Shown piece after piece: positions 46,323 to 56,661 of a DNA stretch of 64,000 nt (position 1 is its first letter; each line of letters opens with the position of its first letter). The stretch lies in contig MCFH01000061.1 in the NCBI GenBank assembly GCA_002104945.1, forward strand, positions 62,001 through 126,000. The letters are read 5' to 3'. Under the pieces are notes generated by a model. The model had not been told where the DNA came from and ran no database searches. It was given only the letters and a program-made list of their open reading frames with translations. The DNA comes from Piromyces finnis (taxonomy: Eukaryota > Neocallimastigomycota > Neocallimastigomycetes > Neocallimastigales > Neocallimastigaceae). The translations under genes and the position numbers were made by a program.

Positions 46323-46329
46323 AACAAAT

Positions 46330-46827
46330 TGTAAAAGGTGTTTTTATAATATTAGTTAATAAGTTATATAATTTAGTTAATTAAGTTAGTTATTACCTCT
46401 CTATACGAGTTAATAACTAAATAAAGTTTTATAAAAAATAATAAAAGAAAGAAAATAAATATTATAACACTAAAATAATTACAAACAAACGTATAAAGAT
46501 TTTATGAAATAATGTTTACTTAAATAATTCTATATTAATTATATCTTTTATTTATTAATTATAATTATATACATTAATTATTATTGTAGTTACTAATTTA
46601 CTTTAATACTAACGCTAAAGTATTTAACGTTAGTTTTAACTATACTATTTAACTATATTAGTTTATTTTCTTTACCACTTGATTGGGTAAAGCAAATAAA
46701 CTTCCTATTTAATTAATAACCATTAATATATGGTTATACATATATCTGGCCAATAAATGGTGACCAGAATATATGGTTTCAATTGAAATATTTGTGGGCA
46801 AACTTATGGCCACAAATATTTCTTACA
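46330..46827 (-). repeat. Solo LTR, family H
   Basis: 498 bp with ends TGTAAAAGG / TTTCTTACA. Left TSD CAAAT at 46325-46329; the right CAAAT is reconstituted across the A and B insertions (C at 46828, AAAT at 63698-63701). The right end forms a hairpin, GAAATATTTGTGGGC / GGCCACAAATATTTC. Confidence 0.75.
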
Positions 46828-46828
46828 C

Positions 46829-47934
46829 TGATGCGTTGACCGATATATTTTTGAATAATATAATATTTTTAATAAATAATAAATTCTAATATTTATGATG
46901 AAACAATAAATTTAAAATAAAATAAAATATGTTTTATAATTAACAAATAAATCACTCAAAAACTCGAAAATAAACTCTTTTTATTATGTTTAAATTATCT
47001 CTTTATTATATTTATAATTTATTTATTGTCTATTTATTGTCCCCCTTTTTATAAAGAAGAATTTTATCTTCTTTTTATACATTTTTCATTTATTACATGT
47101 ATTATTATTTTTAACTATTAAATATTATTACTATTGTGATTATTTATTAAAATTAAAGAATAAATTAAAATTATGTCTTAATATTATAAAAATGTTATAG
47201 AATATTACTTATTTGATTTTCTTATTACTTCAAAATGTTTAAAATTAGAAAAACTATTATAAATTATCATTAACTATCATTAAATGTATAATACCTTGAA
47301 TAAAATAATTAAAATTTAAAATTAAAATAATATTAAAATAAAATTAAAATAAAAATTAAAATAAAAATTGAAATAAAATTAATAAAATCAAATATTAAAA
47401 GTATCAATTAATATAAACACATTTTATACAGAAACATAAAAGAGTTCTGTATTTTATCTTTAAAATTGTTATTATTGTTCTATTTCCAGGCTTTAAATTA
47501 ATCACTTTTAGTAATAATTACTCAGTTATTTATTTGTTAATTTATATATATAAGTTTGAAAGAATTTCTAAAGAACACTTGGATAAAACACTAGAATTAA
47601 TAATTTAATGTATATCATTTTATTTTTTTTAGTTTATTTATTCATTTTTATTTACTTATTATTATTTTATTATTTTAATACATTTTTGGATTGAGTCGTT
47701 TTATTTTATTTAATAATTTATTTTATTATTATCTCTATTAAGTCGTTTTTATTCATAATTTATTATTTAATAAAGAGAATATTATTTATTTAAAAGAAAG
47801 GGTTATATTTCCATAAAATTATTATTTATTCATTTTTAAGGGTTATTATCTTTTATTTTTATTATAAATCGCTATGGGTTAAGTCGTGTTTATTCGGCTA
47901 GTTTTTATTACGTTTTTATGTGAGTAGCGTATCA
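46829..47934 (-). repeat. 3' LTR of element A
   Basis: On the minus strand TGATACGCTACTCAC to AACGCATCA. The adjacent purine tract (AAGTGGGGGGATCT on the minus strand, 47935-47948) overlaps the pol stop. Confidence 0.93.
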
Positions 47935-47946
47935 AGATCCCCCCAC

Positions 47947-50001
47947 TTAAGTTTGGACTTCGTCCCTGGAAGTCTCATTGTGCCAAGTATGATAATGAAC
48001 TAAATTCTTTTGATGAACATTTCTTTCAGCTATTGCACCACTAATAGGGTCACATAATGTAGCAGTATTAAATTCCATTTTAATAATACGGAAAGGTCCC
48101 ATGAAAAATGGATCTAACTTTCTTCTTGAAAAATTTCTAACAAGTACTAAATCACCAGCTGAGAATGCAGTATTCATTGAAGCTTTTTGTTTTCTTCTAT
48201 TTTCCCATAATTTATTAGCATTCTGAATATTTTTGGTAACTTCAATAATCCATTCCCAATGTGTAGTAAATTTATTTATTAAATATTCTTCTGGAGTTTC
48301 GTATTCATTTTTATTATTATATTCTATCATAAGTTCAAATGGTTGAAGGTCAGTACGACCATATAATAATTCAAAACTAGAAAATTTTGTTACTTCATTT
48401 TTACAAGTACGTAGAGCCCATAGAGCAGATGGTAGAACTTCGTCCCATTCTTTATTTGAGTTTCCTAGTAGTCGAATATTTTTAACAATTTCTCTATTAC
48501 GATTTTCTACTTGCCCATTTGTTTCTGGATGATAAGTGCTAGAATATTGAACATATATACCATATAAATCAAGGAAGCCTTTAGTAGCATCAGAAGTAAA
48601 TTGTGGACCATTATCAGTAATTAATATTTCCGGAGTACCATGTCTAGAAAATACATTTGTAAGAAATTTTATACCATCCGTAGATTCAATTGACTTTAGT
48701 GGTTCAGCTTCAACCCATTTGGTAAAATAGTCTACAAGTACTATTATATATTTATTATTATTTTTAGTTATTGGTAGTGGTCCAATAATATCTAAACCAA
48801 CTCTAGTGAATGGTAGACCTGGTTTTGTAGCAAATGATTCAGTACCACTATTAATAGGTTGAGGTCTCTTTAATTGACAATCATGGCAAGTTTTTACAAG
48901 TAGTTCTACATCTTTAGACATATTTTTCCAATAATAATTTTTCTTTAATCGGTTATAAGTTTTATAAAATCCTTCATGACCTATTGAATGTGCAGCTAAT
49001 AGTAATTCTATTTTCTCTTCTTTATCTTCGACAACTTTTCTGATATTGTCACCATCTTTATAGTACTTTATTCCATTTATTAAGATAATTTTCTTTTTAA
49101 GAAAGTCTTTAATTTTATTACTTCCTGGATATTCATTAGAATTATTTTCACTGGTGGTACCAATAGATGTATCAGTTACTTCAGTTACAAGTACAGCTTC
49201 TAAGTCAGTATCATTATCTAATACTTCTTCTTTTTCATTTTCAAATGAAACGGAGGATATTTTTATTTTATTTTCTATATTAAAATAATTATTTTTATCA
49301 ATATTAAAAATATTAGATGGTTCAAATGAATGAATTTTATTAAGATTATTATTATTGTGGATGTTAGAATTATAATAGTTAGTTGTAGTATTTTCATTTA
49401 ATTTAGGAAAATCATTTTTATTTATATCTATTTTATTATTTAAGTAGCAAGTGTTATTTAAGTCATTGATATCACTATTCATTACTTCATTATAAACAAT
49501 ATCATTATCATATTCAGATAATTCATTTATTTCATTATTTTTAAAATAATTATTATTCTTGCTTTTATCAATATCATTTTTAAAATTTATATTTATATTT
49601 TTACTCCCATGTGAATTATTATTAGTAGAGATATAATTATTTAAATCAACATTATTAAGTTTAGAATATTTAATTGAATTTACACTTTCATTAACACAAG
49701 AATTTTTATTAAAGTCAATATTTTTATCAATATAAGGATTAATATTGTTATTTTTATTTATTTCATTATCATTAATACATGAATTATTAAAATTACAAGA
49801 ATAAACTATATTTTCATTATTTTTAGAGTAAAAATCTTTATTTGAATTTAAAATATTATTTTTAGTAGTTTCACCATCATTATTATTAAAGGTAGCTAGT
49901 GAAATTTTTATATCATTTTTATTGTCTGGTATTAGTCTAGATAATGCATCAGCGACTACATTTTTCTTTCCTTGTTCATATTTGACTTTTACCTTGAGCA
50001 T
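47947..50001 (-). CDS. pol: Pol of element A, part 2 (end of RNase H, Asn-rich linker, integrase)
   Basis: 684 codons in the frame following the break near 50090. It opens with the end of RNase H (KYEQGKKNVVADALSRL). Residues about 30-290 are an unusual Asn/Asp/Ser-rich low-complexity linker that B and C lack. Integrase follows: AHSIGHEG and CHDC zinc ligands, LDIIGPLPITK, TDNGPQFTSD and YHPETNGQVENRN (catalytic D, D, E), then the GPF tail (FFMGPFRIIKMEFN). No chromodomain is seen. The first ATG here is an artefact of the frame break, not a real start. Integrase cuts target DNA in 4-bp steps, as the TSD shows. Confidence 0.88.
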   Translation of the reverse strand: MLKVKVKYEQGKKNVVADALSRLIPDNKNDIKISLATFNNNDGETTKNNILNSNKDFYSKNNENIVYSCNFNNSCINDNEINKNNNINPYIDKNIDFNKNSCVNESVNSIKYSKLNNVDLNNYISTNNNSHGSKNININFKNDIDKSKNNNYFKNNEINELSEYDNDIVYNEVMNSDINDLNNTCYLNNKIDINKNDFPKLNENTTTNYYNSNIHNNNNLNKIHSFEPSNIFNIDKNNYFNIENKIKISSVSFENEKEEVLDNDTDLEAVLVTEVTDTSIGTTSENNSNEYPGSNKIKDFLKKKIILINGIKYYKDGDNIRKVVEDKEEKIELLLAAHSIGHEGFYKTYNRLKKNYYWKNMSKDVELLVKTCHDCQLKRPQPINSGTESFATKPGLPFTRVGLDIIGPLPITKNNNKYIIVLVDYFTKWVEAEPLKSIESTDGIKFLTNVFSRHGTPEILITDNGPQFTSDATKGFLDLYGIYVQYSSTYHPETNGQVENRNREIVKNIRLLGNSNKEWDEVLPSALWALRTCKNEVTKFSSFELLYGRTDLQPFELMIEYNNKNEYETPEEYLINKFTTHWEWIIEVTKNIQNANKLWENRRKQKASMNTAFSAGDLVLVRNFSRRKLDPFFMGPFRIIKMEFNTATLCDPISGAIAERNVHQKNLVHYHTWHNETSRDEVQT

Positions 50002-50066
50002 ACTAAGTGTAGTAACCCAGCGTGTTTGACGAGCATTATTTGGTTCTTTATTATTAAATAAGCCAA

Positions 50067-52658
50067 CTAAAGGTTTATGGTCAGTATATATATCGTTTCT
50101 TCTTTATTCCCACTTATATAAGATTTAAATTTCTTACAACAATAAAAAGCTGCGGTTCCTTCTAAGTCAGTTATACTATAATTAATTTCACTATCATTTA
50201 AAGACCTACTAACATAATGAATTGGATGTTCAACATTATTTTCATCTTTTTGAAGTAATACACCACCAATACCATTAAGTGATGCATCAGTTCTTATAAT
50301 AAAATATTTATCATAGTCAGGATATTTTAAAATAGGAGACTTAATCAGTCTTTCTTTTAGTATTTGGAAACTTTGTTCAGTTTCAGATGTCCATTCAAAT
50401 TTCATACCCTTTTTTAATAATTTAAATAATGGATGAGCAATTTGGGCAAAATCTTTTATAAACTTCCTGTAATATCCTATAGCTCCTAAAAATGATCTTA
50501 GCTGTGTAAGGTTTGTTGGTGACTTCCAATTTTTAATAGTTTCAATTTTCTTTTCAACTGGTTTGACACCTTCTACTGATAGAATATGACCAAGGACCTC
50601 TACTTCTTGTTTTAAGAAATGACATTTAGAAAGATTTGCTTTTATACCATTTTCTTTTATTATATTAAAAACCTTTTGAAGATCTAATATATGTTGTTCA
50701 AGACTTGGAGAAAATACTAAAAGGTCATCCATATAAACAAATAAACATTTTCCAATAAGTGGTAGAAATATACGGTTCATTTCTCTTTGAAAGGTTGCTG
50801 GAGCATTACATAAACCAAAAGGCATTACTTGGTAATTATAATTTCCAAATATTGTTGTAAAACATGTTTTATCAATATCTTCTTTCTTCATTGGTATTTG
50901 ATGAAAACCAGAGAATAAATCCAATGTAGATAAATATTTTACATTATTACCAATAGAAAATAATATTTCTTCAATATATGGAAGTGGATATGAATCTTTT
51001 ATTGTTATAGAATTTAATTTTCTATAATCGACACACATTCTCCATTTTCCATTCTTTTTTGGTACTAATAAAACTGGAGAAGACCAAGATGATTGTGATG
51101 GTTCAATTAAATCATTCTTTAATAGCTTACCTATTTCTTCTTTTAGAATTTCCATATGTTCTTTATTAGAAATACGATACATTTTCTGTTTAATAGGATC
51201 CTCTTGATTTAATTTAATTTCATGAGCTAATAATTTTGATTTTCCCAAATCATCAGTATCATTAGCTAGAACATCTATATTAGTTATTAAAAGATTCTTC
51301 AGTTGGTCTTTTGCTTCTTTTTGTGTTTCATCAACTATTTTATTAATAAGTTGTAATTTAGAATCACTAGTAGTTTTAATTTCTAAATCTTGATATTTAT
51401 CATTCTGACTTGTTAAGTAATATATTAATGCATCTTGATTAATTTCTTCATCAAATTCTTCTATTAAGTTAGTTTGATTCATTTCATTAATACTTTCAAA
51501 AGATCCAATTTTGTGAATATCATCAGTTTTCTGATATAAAGTATGATCAGAAAAGTCCATAATTAATTTCATATTAGCTAAAGTTTCTACACCAATTAAG
51601 ACCTGGAATATATCTTCTTTTTCAATAAGTCTAAATATTTCTTTAGATGTTATATTACCAATAGTAATTTCAATTTCATATAGATGCGACTCAATAGTAG
51701 TATTGGAATAAGCTTGATATAAAGTTTCTCTAATTTTTGAAACTGGTTTTAATGGAATATTATTTTCTAATAAGAATTTTCTAGTAATCATATTTATAGA
51801 TGAACAGGAATCCAAATATACAGTAGTTTCTATTCCTTCTATTTTGCATTTTGATTTCACAACTTTATCTTTTCTTATGGTGGAAAGAATTGTAGATTCA
51901 TCCTCAATAATTTTAGTAAATTTTAATGCTTTTGAAAGTTCTGTTTTTAATTTAGGACTAATTTCAAGTAGTTGACCTATTGTTATATTTGCAAATTTTT
52001 CTCCTATATCTTTAGTTATATTATATTTTTCTTGATCTGCTGATATAACTAATCTTTTTGTACCTTTTTCATTTGGTACATCTTTTTCTTTTTGACTTGG
52101 AAGTTCAATCTCTTTTGCTAATTCTATTATTTCCTTTTCTCGTTCTTTTTTATTATTTCGTTTAGCTTTATCTATAGTGGGTTGATTAATGAATGAAGGA
52201 TCTAATTGTTTTAATGCTTCTGTTGAATTAGTGTTATTATTAATATTATTATCATTAATGTTATTATCTATTTTATTACTTTCATTATTATTTATATTAG
52301 TGTCATTATTCATACTCATATTATTATTAATATTATTATTATAATTATTATTAAGATTATTATTATTATTATTATTTTCATTTTCAATTACAGTCTCCAT
52401 TTCTACTTCATTATTTGGAACTTCAATTATATCTTCATAAGTATTATTTAATGGTTCTCTAGTCTCATTACTTGGAACTCTAATTGGTTGTGGATTGTCA
52501 CTTAATTTTTCTTTGGTAGTTCTTTTATATGGTTTAATATCAGTATTCTTTTTAGCTTTTCTTATTACTGGAATAGTAATTTCTTCATTTACTGGTACTG
52601 ATATTGTAGCAAAAGTAGTATTGGTTTGATTTATGGGAGTATTCCTTCTCCCACTCAT
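50067..52658 (-). CDS. pol: Pol of element A, part 1 (protease, RT, start of RNase H)
   Basis: 863 codons. The ATG at 52658 overlaps the gag stop by ATGA, but the -1 slip site suggests a Gag-Pol fusion rather than independent initiation. The N terminus is polar and Asn-rich (to about residue 170). Protease VYLDSCSSIN has D-S-C-S at 51801-51812 where D-[ST]-G-A is usual. RT: SSWSSPVLLVPKKNGKWRMCVDYRKLN, LDLFSGFHQIP, FGLCNAPATFQ and YMDD at 50724-50735. RNase H starts RTDASLNGIGGVLL. The frame is lost near 50083-50095, in a TATATATA run just before the YTDHKP motif; the remainder is in the other frame (47947-50001). A 2-nt (TA) gain explains it. Sequencing error or an allelic microsatellite change are alternatives. 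Confidence 0.9.
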   Translation of the reverse strand: MSGRRNTPINQTNTTFATISVPVNEEITIPVIRKAKKNTDIKPYKRTTKEKLSDNPQPIRVPSNETREPLNNTYEDIIEVPNNEVEMETVIENENNNNNNNLNNNYNNNINNNMSMNNDTNINNNESNKIDNNINDNNINNNTNSTEALKQLDPSFINQPTIDKAKRNNKKEREKEIIELAKEIELPSQKEKDVPNEKGTKRLVISADQEKYNITKDIGEKFANITIGQLLEISPKLKTELSKALKFTKIIEDESTILSTIRKDKVVKSKCKIEGIETTVYLDSCSSINMITRKFLLENNIPLKPVSKIRETLYQAYSNTTIESHLYEIEITIGNITSKEIFRLIEKEDIFQVLIGVETLANMKLIMDFSDHTLYQKTDDIHKIGSFESINEMNQTNLIEEFDEEINQDALIYYLTSQNDKYQDLEIKTTSDSKLQLINKIVDETQKEAKDQLKNLLITNIDVLANDTDDLGKSKLLAHEIKLNQEDPIKQKMYRISNKEHMEILKEEIGKLLKNDLIEPSQSSWSSPVLLVPKKNGKWRMCVDYRKLNSITIKDSYPLPYIEEILFSIGNNVKYLSTLDLFSGFHQIPMKKEDIDKTCFTTIFGNYNYQVMPFGLCNAPATFQREMNRIFLPLIGKCLFVYMDDLLVFSPSLEQHILDLQKVFNIIKENGIKANLSKCHFLKQEVEVLGHILSVEGVKPVEKKIETIKNWKSPTNLTQLRSFLGAIGYYRKFIKDFAQIAHPLFKLLKKGMKFEWTSETEQSFQILKERLIKSPILKYPDYDKYFIIRTDASLNGIGGVLLQKDENNVEHPIHYVSRSLNDSEINYSITDLEGTAAFYCCKKFKSYISGNKEETIYILTINL

Positions 52659-52667
52659 AAGTTTAAA
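52633..52667 (-). promoter_or_regulatory. Predicted -1 ribosomal frameshift signal of element A
   Basis: On the minus strand T-TTA-AAC (52667-52661) is in gag register. After 7 nt containing the TGA stop and the pol ATG comes a hairpin GTGGGAG / CTCCCAT (52654-52648 and 52639-52633) with an 8-nt loop. UUUAAAC is a proven slip heptamer in many viruses. Confidence 0.78.
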
Positions 52668-53878
52668 TGATTTTGATTAGAGTTTATAAGGCCTTGTTTT
52701 TCCATTTCTGCAAGTTCTTGGAATGTATATTTGCAATCTTGCATTTTGTGGCCTACTTGTTGACATCTAAAACATTTATTTCTTTGAGACTGGTTAAACA
52801 TATTCACTTGACTTTGAGATGTAGTTTGATTAACTTTATTAGTAGTAGTATTCATTTTATTAGCATTAACATTATTAGAATAATTAGTGGAATTTTGATA
52901 TGATTTATTTTCTTCCATATTGGAATAATTATTGTTATTAAATGTACTAGAATTATAAGGGTATTTACTATAACCATTATTATATGCATTTTGATCACCT
53001 TGATAGTTGTTATAATTATTGTTATAATTATTATTATAATTGTTACTATAACTATTATTATTAGTATTGAAATTATTTGGGTAATTATTTCTGTAATTAT
53101 TTCTCTTATTAAAACGTTGATTTCTCATATTATAGTTTCCATTGAATCGCATATTATAATTATTATAATTATTATTATTATCATAATTATTATTATAGTT
53201 ATTATTGTAGTATCCATTATAAGTATATGGACTATCATTATTATTAAAATAATTATAATTAGTTCCACCACTATGTTGAGTAAATAGATTATAATTTTGG
53301 TTTTGATATGGATCAAAGTAAGGTTGGTTATCAGTAAATATATTTACATTATGATACTGAGGAACTTCAGTTGCTGATTCAGCTAATTCGGCAACCTTAA
53401 AAGCGGCTTCTATATCTTTAGGTTGGGCAGTGATTACTTGAGTTCTGATAAAAGGACGAGAAATAATGGAATTAGTATAATCCTTAACAGTAACGAATAG
53501 TTGGGATCCAACATTAAGATTTTTATATAAGTTTCCGTATCTCCAGTTGAAATCCTTAATACTTTCTCCTCTTCTAATTTTTAGAGACTTAACATTGAAG
53601 CATTTTTCTTGAGGCGTGATTTCTAAGTATTCTTCAATAGCCTCTTTAATATCTTCGATACTAGGATAATTTGTTCCAGTATCACTTTCTGTTTTTAAGT
53701 CATCAATGATTCCTTTTAATCTACCTTGGACACATTCCTTTGCCCAAGCGAATATCTTTTTGGGATCATTGATGTCAGATAGGTCCATAACTCTGCTGAA
53801 TTCTTCAGCCCAGCTTTCGATATCCCTATCTTGACTACCAATTCTAGGTAGCATTTTAGTGATTTCACTGATCTTCAT
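52655..53878 (-). CDS. gag: Gag polyprotein of element A
   Basis: 407 codons. The first 190 residues are capsid-like (DIESWAEEF, FNVKSLKIRRGESIKDFNWRYGNLYKNL; the last block aligns with KNEKVKDFNIRYRSLY of B). Residues about 200-375 are extremely Asn/Tyr-rich. A CCHC knuckle CFRCQQVGHKMQDC lies near residues 377-390. The ATG at 53878 follows an in-phase AT-rich leader. The protein ends HLNL with the last codons overlapping the slip site. Compared with B Gag (306 aa), the extra length is almost all the Asn-rich stretch, which may reflect AT-driven repeat growth or a prion-like assembly segment; the sequence does not decide. Confidence 0.92.
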   Translation of the reverse strand: MKISEITKMLPRIGSQDRDIESWAEEFSRVMDLSDINDPKKIFAWAKECVQGRLKGIIDDLKTESDTGTNYPSIEDIKEAIEEYLEITPQEKCFNVKSLKIRRGESIKDFNWRYGNLYKNLNVGSQLFVTVKDYTNSIISRPFIRTQVITAQPKDIEAAFKVAELAESATEVPQYHNVNIFTDNQPYFDPYQNQNYNLFTQHSGGTNYNYFNNNDSPYTYNGYYNNNYNNNYDNNNNYNNYNMRFNGNYNMRNQRFNKRNNYRNNYPNNFNTNNNSYSNNYNNNYNNNYNNYQGDQNAYNNGYSKYPYNSSTFNNNNYSNMEENKSYQNSTNYSNNVNANKMNTTTNKVNQTTSQSQVNMFNQSQRNKCFRCQQVGHKMQDCKYTFQELAEMEKQGLINSNQNHLNL

Positions 53879-54467
53879 TTTTGTATATATAAATTTCTTA
53901 TAAGGTAAAATAATTAAAATAAAAGAATAATTTAATTTGAAATAAATGATAATAAAGAAAATAATTGGAATTTATATATTATATATATATATATGTGTTT
54001 TGAACTTTAATAATATAATAATATTAATAATATTTATAAAATTAAAAATGAAAAGAATTGAATATATAAATAATTGATAAATTGATAAAGTATAAAATAA
54101 TATAAAATTTATAAATTTTTTTTTTTTTTTTTTTTTTTTTTGAAAAAAATTAAAGAAAATTATTTAGAAATTGAGAAGTATATTAAAGAAAAATAAAAGA
54201 ATAAAAAATAAGTAATACAACAGAAATCTATATATATATTGTATAAATTATATATATTATATGGATTATATAAATTATAAAAATTATATAAATAAATGAA
54301 ATTTAATATTGAATGAGATCAGATCAGAGAAGTATTTTATAGAAAGTATATTATATTATTATTATTAGTCAGGAATAATAGAAGCTTTACGGAATAATAT
54401 CTAATTATAAATTTAAATGCAATTTATTAACTCTCAATTTTATATGATCAAGGAAGAATGAAAGAAT

Positions 54468-54502
<35 letters not shown>

Positions 54503-55525
54503 GCAATTAGGAATTTATAAGAATATGTATATTTTTTTTTTATTTAATTTAATTATAATAGTTTATATATATTGTTACAATTATTTATTTATTTTTAGGC
54601 ACCCGAGGCACAGTGACTATAAAGACTTTCGGATCCCTACTAAACCCCCACCTTTAAATGATAAATTTTCACTTCCAAAGTTCTGCTCCTTACTCAGGAT
54701 TTTCAGCCGAACTTGCTACTCTCTTACTTGAGAATCAAATAAAGGCTGTCTAGTATACCTACTCCCTCTTGCTGAGTGTGTACCCGCCTTACTCTCTAAA
54801 TAATAATTGCTTTAATTATTGCTATATTTCGAACTCAGTCTATTATATAACAACAACCAATATATACTTACTATTTTTTTTTTTTTTTTTTGTTATAATT
54901 TAAATTAAAAAATTTTTAGTCAATAATTAAGAATATTGAAATAAATTATTCGCTTAATATGTAGGTAGCCTTAAGCTAAGAAGTTTTTCATTCAACAGCC
55001 GCCTCTACAAATAAGCACTGGTGAATTAATTTATTCTCTTAATTAAGAAATAAAAATTGTATATTTAATTCAAATTATGATCTTATTATTAACTGCTGAG
55101 AAGGATTAACTTTTTTTCCTAGTTTTTACTATCACACTGATCCCCTGGATAGATCAGAAATATAACAAACTATCTGAATGGATTAAGTTATCCTTATTAA
55201 TAATAAGAACGGAAACGATTATAGGAATTATAGAAATTTTCTTCCTTGTGTAACGTATATGACTAACTATTAATCACTTAGTCTTTAATTTCTTAAATAC
55301 CCTTTTTAGAAATATTAAAATTTTTATAATTTTAAAATTATATATATTTCCTTTTATATATATAATTAAATTTTTTTTTTCTATTATTATTATTATTATT
55401 ATTATTATAGAAGAATATATAATAAAATTAAATTAAGTGTAAACTGTTTTTTTTTTATAAACGCTTAATATTTTAGAATTTATTAGTATTATTATTAATA
55501 TTATTCTTTTTCATATCTTTGGTCA
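53879..55525 (-). other. Long leader of element A
   Basis: 1.65 kb between primer site and gag without a credible frame. It holds poly(T) runs at 54117-54141, 54470-54500 and 54872-54889, and islands of less AT-rich sequence at 54598-54800, 54955-55025 and 55080-55260, which stand out and could be structured RNA (packaging or translation). The frame at 54525-54731 is on the opposite strand and not supported. Confidence 0.6.
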
Positions 55526-55543
55526 CGCCCGGATTCTCCACCA
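55526..55543 (-). promoter_or_regulatory. Primer binding site of element A
   Basis: Minus strand TGGTGGAGAATCCGGGCG, 8 nt after the 5' LTR. It would pair with a tRNA ending CGCCCGGATTCTCC-A-CCA. This is a different tRNA from that used by B and C, although the first nine bases agree. Confidence 0.8.
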
Positions 55544-55551
55544 AAATTTTA

Positions 55552-56657
55552 TGATGCGTTGACCGATATATTTTTGAATAATATAATATTTTTAATAAAT
55601 AATAAATTCTAATATTTATGATGAAACAATAAATTTAAAATAAAATAAAATATGTTTTATAATTAACAAATAAATCACTCAAAAACTCGAAAATAAACTC
55701 TTTTTATTATGTTTAAATTATCTCTTTATTATATTTATAATTTATTTATTGTCTATTTATTGTCCCCCTTTTTATAAAGAAGAATTTTATCTTCTTTTTA
55801 TACATTTTTCATTTATTACATGTATTATTATTTTTAACTATTAAATATTATTACTATTGTGATTATTTATTAAAATTAAAGAATAAATTAAAATTATGTC
55901 TTAATATTATAAAAATGTTATAGAATATTACTTATTTGATTTTCTTATTACTTCAAAATGTTTAAAATTAGAAAAACTATTATAAATTATCATTAACTAT
56001 CATTAAATGTATAATACCTTGAATAAAATAATTAAAATTTAAAATTAAAATAATATTAAAATAAAATTAAAATAAAAATTAAAATAAAAATTGAAATAAA
56101 ATTAATAAAATCAAATATTAAAAGTATCAATTAATATAAACACATTTTATACAGAAACATAAAAGAGTTCTGTATTTTATCTTTAAAATTGTTATTATTG
56201 TTCTATTTCCAGGCTTTAAATTAATCACTTTTAGTAATAATTACTCAGTTATTTATTTGTTAATTTATATATATAAGTTTGAAAGAATTTCTAAAGAACA
56301 CTTGGATAAAACACTAGAATTAATAATTTAATGTATATCATTTTATTTTTTTTAGTTTATTTATTCATTTTTATTTACTTATTATTATTTTATTATTTTA
56401 ATACATTTTTGGATTGAGTCGTTTTATTTTATTTAATAATTTATTTTATTATTATCTCTATTAAGTCGTTTTTATTCATAATTTATTATTTAATAAAGAG
56501 AATATTATTTATTTAAAAGAAAGGGTTATATTTCCATAAAATTATTATTTATTCATTTTTAAGGGTTATTATCTTTTATTTTTATTATAAATCGCTATGG
56601 GTTAAGTCGTGTTTATTCGGCTAGTTTTTATTACGTTTTTATGTGAGTAGCGTATCA
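55552..56657 (-). repeat. 5' LTR of element A
   Basis: 1106 bp, apparently identical to 46829-47934. An older relative of its U3 half lies at 11067-11538. Confidence 0.93.
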
Positions 56658-56661
56658 ACAC

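Larger units (their letters stand above)
46829..56657 (-). mobile_element. Ty3/gypsy retrotransposon A (nearly intact)
   Basis: 9829 bp with two 1106-bp LTRs that look identical and a perfect 4-bp TSD ACAC (46825-46828 and 56658-56661). It has primer site, gag, -1 frameshift signal, pol and polypurine tract in order. The only clear lesion is a dinucleotide frameshift in pol. It is unusually long for a Ty3/gypsy element, through 1.1-kb LTRs, a 1.7-kb leader and an Asn-rich pol insert. Confidence 0.95.

Noticed and set aside
52991-53287. 98-codon plus-strand frame of Ile, Val and Thr
   Set aside because: It is antisense to the Asn-rich part of A Gag.
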